Shown here piece by piece: positions 17,611 to 24,759 of a stretch of 64,000 nucleotides of DNA. Position 1 is the stretch's first letter. Each line of letters begins with the position of its first letter. Source of the DNA: Streptomyces tendae (GTDB lineage: Bacteria; Actinomycetota; Actinomycetes; Streptomycetales; Streptomycetaceae); the NCBI RefSeq assembly GCF_014650435.1, contig NZ_BMUY01000002.1, positions 682,001 to 746,000 on the forward strand, given 5' to 3'. The translations under genes were made by a program, and so were the position numbers. Under the pieces are notes generated by a model, which searched no databases, was not told where the DNA came from, and saw nothing but the letters and a program-made list of their open reading frames with translations.

Positions 17611-17786
17611 CACTCTCCTCCGTTGGCGGCCCAGGTCATGAAGTCGCCCACGGCGCCCGCCGCGTCGGATATGCCCTGGAAACCTATCTGCACGTAGTCG
17701 GCTGCCTTGGCCGGATCAGTGATGATCACGTACAGCACGAAGACCACGAGCACATAGACGGCGATCTTCTTCGAGTTCACCGCCAC
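17610..17786 (-). CDS. Small single-helix membrane protein upstream of the Dabb gene
   Basis: The 58-residue protein starts VAVNSKKIAVYVLVVFVLYVIITDP (one membrane helix) and ends in a short amphipathic segment (ADYVQIGFQGISDAAGAVGDFMTWAANGG). The GTG at 17786 is chosen because GGGGAGG (17792-17798) sits 5 nt upstream; an ATG at 17831 in the same frame lacks such a site. No family is recognised, though the sequence looks like a conserved Streptomyces small membrane protein. It overlaps the Dabb gene by 1 nt. Confidence 0.75.
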   Translation of the reverse strand: MAVNSKKIAVYVLVVFVLYVIITDPAKAADYVQIGFQGISDAAGAVGDFMTWAANGGE

Positions 17787-17840
17787 CGCGGCCTCCCCTG
17801 TCCCTTTCGACTCACGCCTTCGACCGCTCATGATCGCACG

Positions 17841-17868
17841 AAGGGCCCCGTCTTTCGACGGGGCCCTT
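17841..17868 (-). terminator. Terminator of tRNA-Ser(CGA)
   Basis: 12-bp perfect stem AAGGGCCCCGTC (17841-17852) with its complement (17857-17868) and a TTTC loop, 6 bp beyond the tRNA 3' end on the minus strand. Confidence 0.85.
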
Positions 17869-17874
17869 GCAAAG

Positions 17875-17959
17875 CGGTAGCGGAGGGATTTGAACCCTCG
17901 GTGACTTGCGCCACACTCGCTTTCGAGGCGAGCTCCTTCGGCCGCTCGGACACGCTACC
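17875..17959 (-). tRNA. tRNA-Ser(CGA)
   Basis: The 85-nt minus-strand sequence begins GGTAGCGTGTCCGAGCGG and folds as a class II tRNA. The anticodon loop is CTCGAAA (anticodon CGA, reading UCG), with a long variable arm and the T loop GGTTCAAATCC. The acceptor stem GGTAGCG is paired and CCA is not encoded. Confidence 0.95.
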
Positions 17960-18036
17960 GAGAAAGACCTTACAGCACGGAGCGGCATGCTCAGAAATCG
18001 GTATTGCGGCCGACGAACAGCCGTCCGGACGCCGGG

Positions 18037-18486
18037 TCAGCGGTCGCGGAAGAAGTCCGTGAGCAGCCGGGCGCAGTCGTCCGCGAGCACGCCCTCGATC
18101 ACCTCGGGACGGTGGTTGAGGCGCCGGTCGCGCACCACGTCCCACAGCGACCCGGCCGCGCCCGCCTTGTCGTCGCGGGCGCCGTAGACCACGCGGTCCA
18201 CCCGGGACTGCACGAGCGCGCCCGCGCACATCGTGCAGGGCTCCAGGGTGACGACGAGCGTGCACCCGGACAGCCGCCACTCGCCCAACTCCCCCGCGGC
18301 CCGCCGGATCGCGAGGACCTCCGCGTGGGCCGTCGGGTCCCCGGTGGCCTCGCGTTCGTTGTGCCCGGCGGAGAGCACGGTGCGGCCGTCCGGCGCCAGT
18401 ACGACGGCGCCGACGGGCACGTCCCCCGCCGCCCGCCCGGCCTCGACGAGGGCGAGCCGCATCGCGGCCCGCCACCGGTCGCGCAC
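18037..18486 (-). CDS. tadA: tRNA adenosine deaminase TadA
   Basis: The 149-residue cytidine-deaminase-fold enzyme converts the wobble adenosine of tRNA-Arg(ACG) to inosine. The zinc site is complete: H54-A-E56 (TAHAEVLAIR) with the proton-shuttling Glu, and P83-C84-x-x-C87 (EPCTMC). AGAAGSLWDVVRD and the C-terminal helix LLTDFFRDR match TadA rather than free-nucleoside deaminases. The GTG start is the only one in frame after the upstream stop. It lies 44 bp after its usual partner gene and close to a tRNA gene. Confidence 0.92.
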   Translation of the reverse strand: MRDRWRAAMRLALVEAGRAAGDVPVGAVVLAPDGRTVLSAGHNEREATGDPTAHAEVLAIRRAAGELGEWRLSGCTLVVTLEPCTMCAGALVQSRVDRVVYGARDDKAGAAGSLWDVVRDRRLNHRPEVIEGVLADDCARLLTDFFRDR

Positions 18487-18530
18487 CGGATCGGGCGGTG
18501 CCCCCTCGGGATCCTCCCCGGCCGGCGCGG

Positions 18531-19076
18531 TCAGCGGACCGTCTCCAGGACGTCCAGGGCACCGAGGGCCTCGGCGATCTCGCCGACCGCGTCCCCGGAC
18601 ATCGAGCGCAGTTCCTTCTCGCTCACGCCGAGGTCGTCGAGGACCTCGGCGTCGCCGACGGGTCCGTGCGGCACGGCCTCGCCCGAGCCGGCGGCCGCGT
18701 CGGCGCCGTCGCCGCCGTCCTCGTCGTCGTCGGACTCGCCGTCCTCCGTGCCGTCGAGGTCGAGGGCGTCGAGGTCGTCGCCCTCGTCACCCGGTTCCCG
18801 GCCGAGCAGTTCGTCGGTGAGCAGGATCTCGCCGTAGCTGCTGCGCGCGGCCGCGGCGGCGTCCGAGACGTAGATACGGGGGTCCTCCTCACCGTCCACC
18901 CGGACGACTCCGAACCACGCGTCCTCCTGCTCGATCAGCACGAGCACCGTGTCCTCGTCGGGAGATGCCTCCCGGGCCAGGTCGGCAAGATCCGACAGGG
19001 TTTCCACATCGTCGAGCTCCGTGTCGCTCGCTTCCCACCCGTCTTCGGTGCGCGCGAGCAGTGCGGCGAAGTACAC
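18531..19076 (-). CDS. TadA-associated conserved protein
   Basis: The 181-residue acidic protein belongs to the actinobacterial family found immediately upstream of tadA. The N-terminal half (MYFAALLARTEDGWEASDTELDDVETLSDLADLARE ... VLVLIEQEDAWFGVVRVDGEEDPRIYVSDAAAA) is folded. The middle is a Glu/Asp-rich low-complexity segment (about 95-130), followed by a conserved C-terminus (VLDDLGVSEKELRSM). The GTG at 19076 has GGGAGAG 5-8 nt upstream. The biochemical role is unknown; the persistent pairing suggests assistance to TadA, which is inference. Confidence 0.87.
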   Translation of the reverse strand: MYFAALLARTEDGWEASDTELDDVETLSDLADLAREASPDEDTVLVLIEQEDAWFGVVRVDGEEDPRIYVSDAAAAARSSYGEILLTDELLGREPGDEGDDLDALDLDGTEDGESDDDEDGGDGADAAAGSGEAVPHGPVGDAEVLDDLGVSEKELRSMSGDAVGEIAEALGALDVLETVR

Positions 19077-19413
19077 CGTGACTCTCCCACTGGTCCTAGG
19101 CGTGCCGGTTGGGGATCCCCCCGGCGGAGGCTACGGGCGGGGGAGCGGTGCTCCGAGCCCCACCCACTCGGAATCGTGGCAGAAACAAGGCACTCAGGGG
19201 ACGTCTTCGGCGCCCTGTGTCCGGCTGTTTTGACCGGCGTCCCGGAAGGTGCGTATCCGGGCAGCCGCCCAGCAGCGCTCTCGTCGCCGCCACGTGCGGA
19301 TCGTACGCGGATTCTCGCCGTCCCCGCGTACGTCCGTCACCACCAACGTCGGCGCGGCGCACGATCTTCCCCGGCCGGGTCAGGAAGTTCTCCCGGGCGG
19401 CGGGACCGAGGAC
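19077..19413. other. Intergenic stretch without a recognised gene
   Basis: About 337 bp between the TadA-associated gene and the next minus-strand gene. No open frame with a plausible start and no tRNA are seen. It contains the promoter region for the tadA pair, but no convincing -35/-10 or operator could be picked by eye. Confidence 0.4.
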
Positions 19414-19656
19414 CTACCAGCGGAAGGTGCGCATGCGCATCGCGTGCCGCAGCCGGGCGGTCTTGGCGCGGCGCGGCTGCACGCGGTCCCGCAACTGCCG
19501 GGCCTCCGCCAGATCGCGCAGGAACTGCGCCCGGCGCCGCCGCCGCTCGGCCTCACGCTCCAGCTCCCCCTCCGGCTGCGCACCCGGCGCGGCCCCGCGT
19601 CCCGCACCCCGGTCCGTGCCGGGGGACGGCGTGTCGTGGAAGTCCCGGTCAGCCAC
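19414..19656 (-). CDS. Small basic conserved protein, Arg/Glu-rich
   Basis: The 80-residue protein starts VADRDFHDTPSPGTDRG and continues into a charged helical region (EREAERRRRRAQFLRDLAEARQLRDRVQPRRAKTARLRHAMRMRTFRW) likely to form one or two amphipathic helices. The GTG at 19656 is chosen because longer reading on this strand enters sequence with no protein character. No family is recognised. It lies divergent to upp with a 141-bp gap. Coding status rests on the protein-like C-terminus. Confidence 0.6.
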   Translation of the reverse strand: MADRDFHDTPSPGTDRGAGRGAAPGAQPEGELEREAERRRRRAQFLRDLAEARQLRDRVQPRRAKTARLRHAMRMRTFRW

Positions 19657-19797
19657 AGTCTCACCACCCAGCGTCCGTCCCTCCCACCTTCCCCCGACCG
19701 GGCGGTTTGACGCCCGCGAACGAGTGGAGCCCGCGCCCGGGGCCTTGCCACCGCCGCGGGGACGCCGCCCCCACGGGGCCCGGTTACTGTGGTGAGC

Positions 19798-20433
19798 ATG
19801 CGTCTCCACGTCGTCGACCACCCCCTGGTCGCCCACAAGCTCACCACGCTGCGCGACCAGCGCACCGACTCCGCGACCTTCCGCCGTCTCGCCGACGAGC
19901 TGGTCACCCTGCTCGCCTACGAGGCCACGCGCGACGTGCGCACCGAACAGGTCGACATCCACACGCCGGTCTCGAGGACCACCGGCGTCAAGCTCTCCCA
20001 CCCGCGCCCGCTGGTGGTGCCGATCCTGCGCGCCGGTCTCGGCATGCTCGACGGCATGGTCCGGCTGCTGCCGACCGCCGAGGTGGGCTTCCTCGGCATG
20101 GTGCGCAACGAGGAGACGCTCCAGGCGTCCACCTACGCCACGCGCATGCCGGACGACCTGTCCGGACGCCAGGTGTACGTGCTGGACCCGATGCTGGCCA
20201 CCGGCGGCACCCTGGTCGCGTCCATCCGGGAGCTGATCAAGCGCGGCGCCGACGACGTGACGGCGGTCGTGCTGCTGGCCGCCCCCGAGGGCGTCGAACT
20301 CATGGAGCGCGAGCTGGCCGGCACCCCGGTGACGGTCGTGACGGCCTCGGTCGACGAGCGGCTCAACGAGCAGGGCTACATCGTCCCGGGCCTCGGCGAC
20401 GCGGGCGACCGCATGTACGGCGCGGCCGAGTAG
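19798..20433 (+). CDS. upp: Uracil phosphoribosyltransferase
   Basis: The 211-residue type I PRTase makes UMP from uracil and PRPP in pyrimidine salvage. Diagnostic blocks are [14 protein letters not shown], the PRPP-binding loop [17 protein letters not shown] and the C-terminal uracil-binding [12 protein letters not shown]. Length is normal. The ATG at 19798 gives the canonical [15 protein letters not shown] start; only a weak GGTGAG precedes it. It converges on the LytR_C gene with 15 bp between stops. Confidence 0.97.
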   Translation: MRLHVVDHPLVAHKLTTLRDQRTDSATFRRLADELVTLLAYEATRDVRTEQVDIHTPVSRTTGVKLSHPRPLVVPILRAGLGMLDGMVRLLPTAEVGFLGMVRNEETLQASTYATRMPDDLSGRQVYVLDPMLATGGTLVASIRELIKRGADDVTAVVLLAAPEGVELMERELAGTPVTVVTASVDERLNEQGYIVPGLGDAGDRMYGAAE

Positions 20434-20448
20434 TACCCCGCCCCCCGA

Positions 20449-21087
20449 TCAGCAGCTCTTCTTCTCCGCGGCGGGCGTCGACCGCGGCGCGGTCAGCTTG
20501 GCCAGCGCCGTGTCGGCGTCCGCACGCTTCGCGAGCCCCTTGAAGGCGTTGCCGATGATGAGGTCGACGGCGGCGCCCTTGCGGGCCGCGTCGGTGCGGT
20601 GCTCTGCGCCGGGAAGCTGCGTGCCGAGCACGGGCAGCGCACCCTTCGCCGAAGCGGCCGGCCCGAGCAGCAGCCCCGTGCCGGCGACCTTCTTGTCGTA
20701 CTCCTTGGGCGCGTTGCTCACTTCGCCCACCCGGAAGCCGCGCTTCTTCAGCTCGTCGGCGGTCTTCTGCGCCAGCCCGCCGCGCGTCGTGGCGTTGAGC
20801 ACGTTGACGGTGACCTGACCGGGCTTCGGCAGCACCGCGGCAGCCGGCGAGGCGCTCGCCCGCGCGGTGGTGACACAGCCCGCGGCACCGGCCGCCGAGG
20901 CCTTGTCGCCGCCGGTGAAGACATCGATGAGCTGCAGCGTGCCCCAGCCCAGCACTCCGAGAACGGTGACGCAGGCGACGGCGACGAACGCGAGCCGGCC
21001 ACGTCGCCGGGCCGGGCGCATCCGCGGGTACTTGTCCCCCGTGATCTTGTACTGGCCACCCATGCCGGGAGGAGTCAGCATGCTCAT
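20449..21087 (-). CDS. LytR_C domain membrane-anchored protein
   Basis: The 212-residue protein has a short cytoplasmic N-terminus rich in Arg, one membrane helix (LAFVAVACVTVLGVLGWGTL, about residues 30-50), an Ala-rich spacer and a LytR C-terminal domain (VTVNVLNATTRGGLAQKTADELKKRGFRVGEVSNAPKEY). This domain occurs at the end of LCP cell-wall ligases and alone in secreted or anchored proteins, so a cell-envelope role is likely. The ATG at 21087 is the best start, although no clear ribosome-binding site precedes it. Confidence 0.85.
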   Translation of the reverse strand: MSMLTPPGMGGQYKITGDKYPRMRPARRRGRLAFVAVACVTVLGVLGWGTLQLIDVFTGGDKASAAGAAGCVTTARASASPAAAVLPKPGQVTVNVLNATTRGGLAQKTADELKKRGFRVGEVSNAPKEYDKKVAGTGLLLGPAASAKGALPVLGTQLPGAEHRTDAARKGAAVDLIIGNAFKGLAKRADADTALAKLTAPRSTPAAEKKSC

Positions 21088-21198
21088 GGGCGCAGCGTAG
21101 TGCGCCGGGGCGGTGATGCCTATTAGATGATCAGTCGACGTTCCGAGGTTCGGCGCAAGGCAACCCGAAAGGGTCAACCGAAAGCGCCGCCGGCGTCG

Positions 21199-21495
21199 TC
21201 AGTCGAGTTCGAGGACCCGGGCGTGCAGCACCTGGCGCTGCTGCAGCGCGGCCCGCACCGCCCGGTGCAGACCGTCCTCCAGGTACAGATCGCCCTGCCA
21301 CTTCACGACGTGCGCGAAGAGGTCGCCGTAGAAGGTGGAGTCCTCGGCCAGGAGCGTTTCCAGGTCGAGCTGGCCCTTGGTCGTCACGAGCTGATCGAGG
21401 CGGACCGGGCGCGGAGCGACGTCCGCCCACTGCCGGGTGCTTTCCCGGCCGTGGTCGGGGTACGGCCGGCCGTTTCCGATGCGCTTGAAGATCAC
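21199..21495 (-). CDS. Conserved small actinobacterial protein (VapB/ParB-like annotation class)
   Basis: The 98-residue protein is MIFKRIGNGRPYPDHGRESTRQWADVAPRPVRLDQLV followed by a conserved C-terminal half (TFYGDLFAHVVKWQGDLYLEDGLHRAVRAALQQRQVLHARVLEL). The DGLHRAVRAAL block resembles the DGxHR helix of ParB-like folds. I recall homologues being labelled as VapB-family antitoxins, but no toxin gene lies next to it, so I do not accept that function. Clear ORF, unknown role. Confidence 0.75.
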   Translation of the reverse strand: MIFKRIGNGRPYPDHGRESTRQWADVAPRPVRLDQLVTTKGQLDLETLLAEDSTFYGDLFAHVVKWQGDLYLEDGLHRAVRAALQQRQVLHARVLELD

Positions 21496-21640
21496 ACGGA
21501 AAGCCTACCGGCCCGGACGTTGCGGGCGCAGCCATGGCGGCGGAGTACGGCGCCGGAAAAGACGCCGTAAACCGGATCAATCGGCCCTCCGCCGACGGCG
21601 GAGACGGTGCGTGACCGCCCCCGCCGCCCGGACACTCACG

Positions 21641-21775
21641 TCAGCCGCGCCTCCGTTCCCGCGTGGGCAGCCGTCGTTCCTCGGCTCCCTGCGGTGCGGT
21701 GACCGGCTTGGGCGTTCGGCGGGCGGCCTCGGCGCGCAGGAGGGCGCGCAGGACGGCGTAGGGGTCGTTGGGCAT
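21641..21775 (-). CDS. Tiny conserved-looking protein of 44 residues
   Basis: The frame from ATG 21775 encodes MPNDPYAVLRALLRAEAARR followed by a basic tail ending RRLPTRERRRG. GAGGAA lies 5-6 nt before the ATG, a good ribosome-binding site. The N-terminal half is a likely amphipathic helix and the tail is strongly positive, suggesting nucleic-acid or membrane contact. No family is recognised. It follows a small exported-type protein gene on the same strand by 69 bp. Confidence 0.55.
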   Translation of the reverse strand: MPNDPYAVLRALLRAEAARRTPKPVTAPQGAEERRLPTRERRRG

Positions 21776-21844
21776 GACGGTTCCTCGTTCCTCGCGTGTC
21801 GTTCCTGTCCGCGGGGGACCGGCGGTCGGGCCGGTCCGGCACGG

Positions 21845-22162
21845 TCAGCAGCGCAGAACGACGGAGCGAGGGCCGCCGGGAAGAGGGGCGGCCCGCCCGG
21901 TACGGCCGTCGAATCGAAGGGGTGCCCGGCGGGCCGCCACGAAGGACGGCGGCGCAGGCCGCACCACGGCGGCACGGCGGCCGCTCCGGGGGGCGACACG
22001 CAGTGCGGAGTCGAGATGGTCGTACTCACCCGCCGCGGCCGCCACCGTCGCCGGTGCGGCCTGGACCGTCGCGTGCGTGCAGGGCACGAGCAGGACGAGC
22101 ACCAGCACCAGGACCCGCAGCCAGGCGTCGTGGCGTACGGCGGCGCGCGGTGCGGGTCTCAT
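21845..22162 (-). CDS. Small protein with an N-terminal signal/anchor helix
   Basis: The 105-residue protein begins with a basic segment and a hydrophobic helix ending in an AxA-like motif (LRVLVLVLVLLVPCTHATVQA), so it is probably exported or anchored. The mature part (AAPATVAAAAGEYDHLDSALRVAPRSGRRAAVV) is Ala/Arg/Pro-rich. It lies 79 bp after the HdeD gene and could be co-transcribed. No function can be assigned. Confidence 0.6.
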   Translation of the reverse strand: MRPAPRAAVRHDAWLRVLVLVLVLLVPCTHATVQAAPATVAAAAGEYDHLDSALRVAPRSGRRAAVVRPAPPSFVAARRAPLRFDGRTGRAAPLPGGPRSVVLRC

Positions 22163-22241
22163 CCCAGTCGTGTCCCCGCCCGGCGTACGCCGTCCATCGC
22201 ACCGGGGACGAGAACCGCCCGCTCGGCGTAGGCGGGGCCGC

Positions 22242-22928
22242 TCACAGGGCGTGCGGGACCTGACGCGCCCGCCCCCGCAGCCGCACCGCCGTGACGATCT
22301 CCACGACGCCGACGACGACCAGCCACCACCCTCCGACCAGCATGAGGACGGTGGCCGACTCGACCGGCGAGTCGATCAGCACGATGCCGGCGACGACGGT
22401 GACGGCGCCGAGGAAGATCTGCCAGCCGCGGGCCGGCATCGCCGGGTCGTGTGCGGCGGCCACGATCTGCGTGACGCCGCGGAACAGCCAGCCGATGCCG
22501 ATCCAGAGCGCGAGCAGCAGCACCGACTGCAGGGGGCCGCGGAAGCAGAACAGGCCCAGCAGGATCGACACCGCGCCGCTGATGAAGGCCAGCACCCGCA
22601 GCGAGGTCCGCCGGTGTGTACCGAAGGCGGCGGCCAGTTGGAGGACGCCGCTGATGACGAGGTACAGGCCGAAGAGGACACCGGCGGCGAGCAGTGAGGC
22701 GCCCGGCCAGACCAGCACCAGCACGCCGAGGATCAGGGAGGCGACACCGGTGAACAGCACGGTCTGCCAGGCGGCGCGGGACAGGAGGTGCAGCGGCCCC
22801 TCGAAGGCGGGCTCGGGCTCCGGCTCCTGCCGTCCGGGGGCGGTCCCGTGCGGCGTCCCGTGCCGGGCGTGCACCCCGCGGTCGTCGTACGGGGTCCCGC
22901 CGGGGGAGCCACTGGGTGGTTCGGTCAT
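22242..22928 (-). CDS. HdeD-family six-helix membrane protein
   Basis: The 228-residue protein has a Pro/Gly-rich cytoplasmic N-terminus of about 50 residues, then six hydrophobic segments. They begin at QTVLFTGVASLILGVLVLVWP, with repeated patterns (LFGLYLVISGVLQLAAAF, LFRGVTQIVAAAHD) typical of HdeD/DUF308 proteins. Enteric HdeD is an acid-resistance membrane protein; in Streptomyces the role is undefined. The ATG at 22928 has GGAGC at 8 nt. Confidence 0.85.
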   Translation of the reverse strand: MTEPPSGSPGGTPYDDRGVHARHGTPHGTAPGRQEPEPEPAFEGPLHLLSRAAWQTVLFTGVASLILGVLVLVWPGASLLAAGVLFGLYLVISGVLQLAAAFGTHRRTSLRVLAFISGAVSILLGLFCFRGPLQSVLLLALWIGIGWLFRGVTQIVAAAHDPAMPARGWQIFLGAVTVVAGIVLIDSPVESATVLMLVGGWWLVVVGVVEIVTAVRLRGRARQVPHAL

Positions 22929-23324
22929 GCCCCATGCTCCGAGCAGGGGGGACCCGGGTGCCAGCTGGGTTGGGCCACGGGGCTGACGTGGCCCGGCATT
23001 GCCCTCGGCACCCGGCGCGGGCGCGGGGGTGGGTCGCGTGGCCCGGCGCTGCCGGGGTGCCGCCGCGCCCACCCGTGCCGCCCCAGCGGCACGACTGCCC
23101 GCAGCTACGGGGCGACGGCCCGCGGCTAGGTACGGCGGGAAGGGGACGTGTCGGGGGGTGTTCGCCCGCAGCGGTTGGCGCGTCAACGCCCCGAGCCCCC
23201 GTAGCCAACCGATTCCGCGCCGTTCCGAGGACGGACACCCCCCGGCGCGGCCCCGACCCACCCACCGGACGTATCGCGCTACGCGCACCCCCACCGAACC
23301 CGCAGCGGCGCCGCAGGCACTCGA
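22929..23324. other. 396-bp gap without a gene
   Basis: The stretch separates HdeD from the DNA-glycosylase-like gene on the same strand. Reading frames here have no plausible protein. No terminator stem longer than 8 bp or clear operator was found. It presumably holds the HdeD promoter. Confidence 0.4.
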
Positions 23325-23918
23325 CTACTTGCCGGAGGCCTTCGCCGCCTTGGCCGCCGCCTTCATCTCCTGCTTGTGCGCCCGCACCTTGGTCAGCGAC
23401 TCCGGCCCCCTGATGTCCGCGACCGACCGGAACGAGTCCGGCTCCCCGTACGCCCCCGCAGCCTCGCGCCACCCCTCGGGACGGACGCCGAGCTGCTTGC
23501 CGAGCAGCGCGAGGAAGATCTGGGCCTTCTGCTTGCCGAACCCCGGCAGTTCCTGCAGCCGCTTCAGCAGCTCCTTCCCGGTGGACACCCCCCGCCAGAC
23601 GGCCTCGGCGTCACCGTCGTACGTCTCGACGAGGTACCGGCACAGCTGCTGCACCCGCCCCGCCATCGAGCCGGGGTAGCGATGGACGGCCGGCTTGTCG
23701 GACAGCAGCGCGGCGAACCCCTCGGGGTCGTACGCGGCGATGTCGTGCGCGTCCAGATCCTCCGCCCCCATGCGCCGGGCGATGGTCGAGGGGCCCTTGA
23801 ACGCCCACTCCATCGGCACTTGCTGGTCCAGCAGCATGCCGACCAGCGCGGCGAGCGGGCTGCGCCCGAGGAGTTCGTCGGCCTCGGGGTCCTGGGCGAG
23901 GTGAAGTGTGACGTCCAT
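23325..23918 (-). CDS. HhH-GPD-type base-excision repair protein
   Basis: The 197-residue helical protein has the helix-hairpin-helix LQELPGFGKQKAQIFLALLG (about 123-142), preceded by an endonuclease III-like all-alpha domain (LAALVGMLLDQQVPMEWAFKGPSTIARRMG). It belongs to the actinobacterial uncharacterised HhH-GPD family. The HhH is followed by K/Q rather than the usual catalytic Lys-GPD order, so glycosylase activity is plausible but unproven. The C-terminus is a Lys/Ala-rich tail. It lies 25 bp after the siderophore-interacting protein gene. Confidence 0.82.
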   Translation of the reverse strand: MDVTLHLAQDPEADELLGRSPLAALVGMLLDQQVPMEWAFKGPSTIARRMGAEDLDAHDIAAYDPEGFAALLSDKPAVHRYPGSMAGRVQQLCRYLVETYDGDAEAVWRGVSTGKELLKRLQELPGFGKQKAQIFLALLGKQLGVRPEGWREAAGAYGEPDSFRSVADIRGPESLTKVRAHKQEMKAAAKAAKASGK

Positions 23919-23943
23919 GGTCCCGATGATCGCGCGTACGGGC

Positions 23944-24675
23944 TCAGGTCGCGCGCCAGTACCCCAGCGCGTTCACCCGCTGCTTCGGCACCCCCAGCTC
24001 CTTGCGGACGTACGAAGACAGCGCCCGCGTAGTCGCCGTGTCGCAGGCGATCCACACGAACGGCTCCGAGACGTCCCGCAGCAGCTCGGGCAGCTCCTCC
24101 TTCACCCGCGCCACCAGTTGCGCCCCCGCGTCCCGGCGCGCAACCGCGCGGACCTCGTGCCGTCCGGGGTCGGCCCGGAAGGGCAGCCCCTCATCCGTGC
24201 CGCCCTCGAACCAGACGGTCGCGGGCACCGACCCCAGCGCCTCCGCGCCCAAGAGGGAGTTGAGCGCGGGCAGGGACGCCGGGTCCGCGACCGCGAAGAC
24301 ACGGGAGGGCAGGGGCTGCGGCACCTCGAACCCGGTGCCCTGGACCGTCGCCTCGATCGTGTCACCCGGCTTCGCCGCCCGCGCCCAGTCGCTCGCGCAC
24401 CCGTCGTGCAGGGCGAACTCCATCGCGAAGGTGCCGGCCGCCGGGTCCGGATCGACCAGCGTGTACCCCCGCTGGTGCGGCTTGCCCGCGTTGTCGAACC
24501 AGAGCCGCACCCACATCGTGGGGTGGACGCCGGTCACCGCCAGCATGCCGCCGTCGCTCAGCCGCAGCCGCCGGTAGTGCGGGGTCACGTCCTCGGCGTC
24601 CGTCACGGTGAACTCGAAGTCCTTCGCGCGCATCAGCTTGAGGACCGCGCCCTCCCAGCCCCGCCCCTGCCCCAT
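23944..24675 (-). CDS. Siderophore-interacting (ferric-siderophore reductase) protein
   Basis: The 243-residue protein is a SIP-family flavoprotein: an N-terminal FAD-binding barrel (HYRRLRLSDGGML ... HQRGYTLVDPDPAAGTFAMEFALHD, where the R-x-Y-T block contacts FAD) and a C-terminal NAD(P)H-binding domain (VFAVADPASLPALNSLL ... VWIACDTATTRALSSYVRKELGV). It reduces imported ferric siderophores to release iron in the cytoplasm. The ATG at 24675 has AAGGA just upstream; a GTG at 24693 is an alternative. The perfectly placed iron box at 24721 indicates DmdR/IdeR repression. Confidence 0.9.
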   Translation of the reverse strand: MGQGRGWEGAVLKLMRAKDFEFTVTDAEDVTPHYRRLRLSDGGMLAVTGVHPTMWVRLWFDNAGKPHQRGYTLVDPDPAAGTFAMEFALHDGCASDWARAAKPGDTIEATVQGTGFEVPQPLPSRVFAVADPASLPALNSLLGAEALGSVPATVWFEGGTDEGLPFRADPGRHEVRAVARRDAGAQLVARVKEELPELLRDVSEPFVWIACDTATTRALSSYVRKELGVPKQRVNALGYWRAT

Positions 24676-24720
24676 GATTCCTTCACCCTTCACGTACTAT
24701 TCGGCCACGACACTCGAAAC

Positions 24721-24739
24721 TTAGGTGAGCCTAACCTAA
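24721..24739. promoter_or_regulatory. Iron box (DmdR/IdeR operator)
   Basis: TTAGGTGAGCCTAACCTAA matches the 19-bp actinobacterial iron box TTAGGTTAGGCTAACCTAA at 17 positions. It lies between the divergent siderophore-interacting protein and penicillin acylase genes, 45 and 20 bp from their starts, so both are expected to be repressed by Fe2+-loaded DmdR1/IdeR. Confidence 0.88.
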
Positions 24740-24759
24740 AGGAAAGTAGGGGCACAGGG

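Noticed and set aside
21199..21495. VapB antitoxin of a toxin-antitoxin pair
   Set aside because: No PIN-domain toxin or other toxin-like gene adjoins it; the label would rest only on remembered annotation.
22159..23472. 437-codon minus-strand frame over HdeD and its upstream gap
   Set aside because: Another frame carries the clear six-helix HdeD protein; this one is a shadow.
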